Below, piece by piece: positions 62,109 to 64,000 of a stretch of DNA of 64,000 nucleotides. The first letter of the stretch is position 1. Each line of letters begins with the position of its first letter. Made by a program: the position numbers and the translations under genes. Source of the DNA: Polyangium sp. 15x6 (GTDB taxonomy: Bacteria > Myxococcota_A > Polyangia > Polyangiales > Polyangiaceae); assembly GCF_029960785.1 (NCBI RefSeq), contig NZ_JASBQE010000010.1, positions 1-64,000 of the forward strand, given 5' to 3'. Under the pieces are notes generated by a model. That model worked only from the letters and a program-made list of their open reading frames with translations. It ran no database searches and had not been told where the DNA came from.

Positions 62109-64000
62109 TCACGTCGACACGGGCGGCGGCGCGGATTCGCGCGACGTGGTGCGCGGGGACAAACTCGCCACCGTCGCCGCGAGCTCGGCCGCGTCCACGG
62201 GCTTCGGGACGTGCATCTGGAAGCCGGCGGCGAGCACACGCACGCGGTCTTCGGCGCTCGCGTAGGCCGTGAGCGCAACTGCGGGGAGCGCGCCCCAGCG
62301 CGCCGGCTTGAGCGCGCGGATCTGCCGGATGAGCGCGTAGCCGTCCTCGCCGGGCATGCCGATGTCGGAGACGAGGACGTCGGGGCGGAACTCGTCGAGC
62401 GCGGACAAGGCCGCGGCCGCCGAGGACACGCACCGCACGACGGCGCCACACTGCTGGAGCATCGCGGCCAGCATCTCGCGGCTGTCCTGCTCGTCGTCGA
62501 CGAGCAAGAGGCGCAGGCCTTCGAGCGAAGGCAACTCTTCGAGGCCCGCCGGCTGCGGCGTGAAGCGGTCGAGGCTCGCGAGCAGATCCGGGTTCGGGCT
62601 GAGCGGCAGGAGCACCGAGAAGATCGCGCCCTTGCCCTCGCCCGCGCTGTCGGCGCGCACCCCGCCGCCGTGCAGCTCGACGAGGTGCCGAACGATCGCG
62701 AGCCCGAGGCCGAGGCCGCCGTGCTTGCGCGTCGTGGTGCTGTCGCCCTGGCGGAAACGATCGAAGACGTACGGGAGGAACTCCGGCCTGATCCCCTCGC
62801 CCGTGTCGCGGACCGTGATGCGCGCGTGCTGGCCCGATCGGCCGAGCGTGAGCTCGACGCGGCCGCCGTGCGGGGTGAACTTGATCGCGTTCGTCAGGAG
62901 GTTCCAGACGATCTGCTGCACGCGGCTCGGGTCCCCTTCGACGAGACAAGCGCCGCGCTCCAGGCTGTTTTCCAGGCAAACCGACTTCGCCGTGGCCGCG
63001 GGGCGAACGGCCTCGATGGCCGCGTTGATCGGGCCGACGAGGTCGAGCGTGCGCAGCTCGAGGCGCAGCTTGCCCATGACGATGCGCGAGGCGTCGAGCA
63101 AGTCCTCGACGAGCCGCGCTTGCAGCATGGCGTTGCGCTCGATCGTCGCGAGGGCGCGCTCCTGCGAGGTGCCGTTGAGCGACGCGGTGCGGAGCATGCG
63201 TGTCCAGCCGAGGACCGCGTTGAGCGGCGTGCGCAGCTCGTGCGAGACGGTGCCGAGGAACTCGTCCCGCATGCGCGTGGCCTCCTGCGCGTTCTGGTAG
63301 AGGCGCGCGTTCTCCAGGGCCATCGCGGCGCGATGCGCGAGCTCCTCGGCGAATGGGAGATCTTTCGTCGAGTACCGATCGCCGACGCGGAAGAGCGAGA
63401 GTGTGGCAGAGGCCGTGTCGCCCACGGTCAAGGGGACGACGATGGCCGAGCGTGCCCGGAGCTTTGCAAACCGCGCGGCCTGCTCGGGCGAGCCCACGAT
63501 GCGCTCGAGCGAGGAGACGCCGAGGTCGGAGTAGATCTCCGAGGTGCGGGTGCCGAGCACGCGCGTGACGGGGCCTTCGCTCCAGCCGTCGGGCGTGCTG
63601 CCGCCGCGGAGATCCTGGACGTCGCGCTCCAGAGCCGGATCCTCGTGCGCCACGGCGACGGTGACCGTGGTGCCGTCCTCGGAGGCGACGTCGAGCATCG
63701 CGTACGTCGCCATCGTGGGCACGACGAGGCGGACGATCTTTTCGAGCGTGGCCTCGTAGTCGAGCGAGGCGGAGAGCAGCGCGCTCGCCTCGGCGAGGAA
63801 CGAGGAGCGCCGGGCCGCGTCCTCGGCCTCGGCGCGCGCGATCTGCTCGCGGATGAGGCGCGTCCTCTCCTCCTCGGCGCGCTTGCGCTCGCTGATGTCG
63901 CGACAAACGCCGACGAGGAAACGCGCGCGGCCCTCCTTGTCGAAGACGGGCTTGGCCGTGGTCTCGATCGGGACCGTCGTGCCATCCTTTCGAACACAAA
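62109..64000 (-). CDS. Hybrid sensor histidine kinase (PAS-GAF-HisKA-HATPase-REC), 5' end outside window
   Basis: At least 630 residues are visible before the right edge. The N-terminal visible part ends a PAS/PAC domain (RKDGTTVPIETTAKPVFDKEG, CRDISERKRAEEE). A GAF domain (MATYAMLDVAS, AIVVPLTVGD) follows, then HisKA with SHELRTPLNAVLGW, HATPase (NLLTNAIKFTPHGG, DTGEGI, GGLGLGLAIVRHLV) and a receiver domain (LLLVDDEQDS, acceptor Asp in VSDIGMPGEDG, KPVDA). It has no membrane helix in the visible part. It likely phosphorelays to a separate regulator. Confidence 0.92.
   Translation of the reverse strand, partial: CVRKDGTTVPIETTAKPVFDKEGRARFLVGVCRDISERKRAEEERTRLIREQIARAEAEDAARRSSFLAEASALLSASLDYEATLEKIVRLVVPTMATYAMLDVASEDGTTVTVAVAHEDPALERDVQDLRGGSTPDGWSEGPVTRVLGTRTSEIYSDLGVSSLERIVGSPEQAARFAKLRARSAIVVPLTVGDTASATLSLFRVGDRYSTKDLPFAEELAHRAAMALENARLYQNAQEATRMRDEFLGTVSHELRTPLNAVLGWTRMLRTASLNGTSQERALATIERNAMLQARLVEDLLDASRIVMGKLRLELRTLDLVGPINAAIEAVRPAATAKSVCLENSLERGACLVEGDPSRVQQIVWNLLTNAIKFTPHGGRVELTLGRSGQHARITVRDTGEGIRPEFLPYVFDRFRQGDSTTTRKHGGLGLGLAIVRHLVELHGGGVRADSAGEGKGAIFSVLLPLSPNPDLLASLDRFTPQPAGLEELPSLEGLRLLLVDDEQDSREMLAAMLQQCGAVVRCVSSAAAALSALDEFRPDVLVSDIGMPGEDGYALIRQIRALKPARWGALPAVALTAYASAEDRVRVLAAGFQMHVPKPVDAAELAATVASLSPRTTSRESAPPPVST

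Overview
The window is GC-rich, densely coded DNA that looks like a large myxobacterial (Polyangiaceae-type) chromosome. Evidence for this: Ser/Thr protein kinase, many lipoproteins with Gly/Asp/Cys-rich spacers, a MYXO-CTERM-like sorting tail, a TIGR02996-like protein, proline-rich outer-membrane barrels and many GTG starts. This is inference from gene style; no 16S or marker phylogeny is present. Three tRNA genes are visible (one Pro, two initiator Met). No rRNA, CRISPR array or recognisable transposase was found.

Left part (1-22.7 kb): a PilZ protein and an FG-GAP lipoprotein; 5-formyltetrahydrofolate cyclo-ligase; a GT2 / C45 Ntn-hydrolase / LolA-like cluster; a PAS-STAS regulator; a lipoprotein in which an OmpA domain interrupts a DUF4139 scaffold; PriA; a membrane-anchored kinase; envelope proteins; an OPA-type MFS transporter; a rhomboid protease; and a PLC-like / PNGase F-like lipoprotein pair.

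Middle part (22.8-40.9 kb): a tight operon encoding a periplasmic-binding-fold protein without a signal peptide, an acyl carrier protein, a fatty-acyl-AMP ligase and a GFA protein; a TonB-dependent receptor coupled to a helical repeat protein; an ECF-like sigma factor with its own transmembrane tail, next to a lipoprotein and an outer-membrane protein; a gene-poor, repeat-rich stretch (32.8-33.8 kb); an EboD-like cyclase; tRNA-Pro; a REC-XRE regulator; an HMA-thioredoxin lipoprotein; TrpE; and an amidohydrolase.

Type VI part (41.0-48.3 kb): VgrG, a DUF2169-pentapeptide fusion, a second pentapeptide protein, DUF3540 and a DUF4150 PAAR-like tip, all co-directional and nearly touching. This is an orphan spike/cargo module without sheath or baseplate genes and without a classical toxin that I can recognise.

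Right part (48.3-64 kb): an LD-carboxypeptidase; a compositionally distinct Fic gene with a near-consensus promoter, followed by two initiator tRNA genes with their own terminators; a HelD-like helicase; a SulP transporter; a GHMP sugar kinase; a Ddl/alcohol-dehydrogenase pair; a DsbA-fold isomerase; and a hybrid histidine kinase cut by the window edge.

Unexplained structure is concentrated between genes: a dispersed hairpin element (36.06 and 52.3 kb), two adjacent inverted repeats (29.9-30.1 kb), a 22-bp tandem array whose units can each fold (33.6 kb), and a 13-mer present in two orientations (32.9-33.04 kb).
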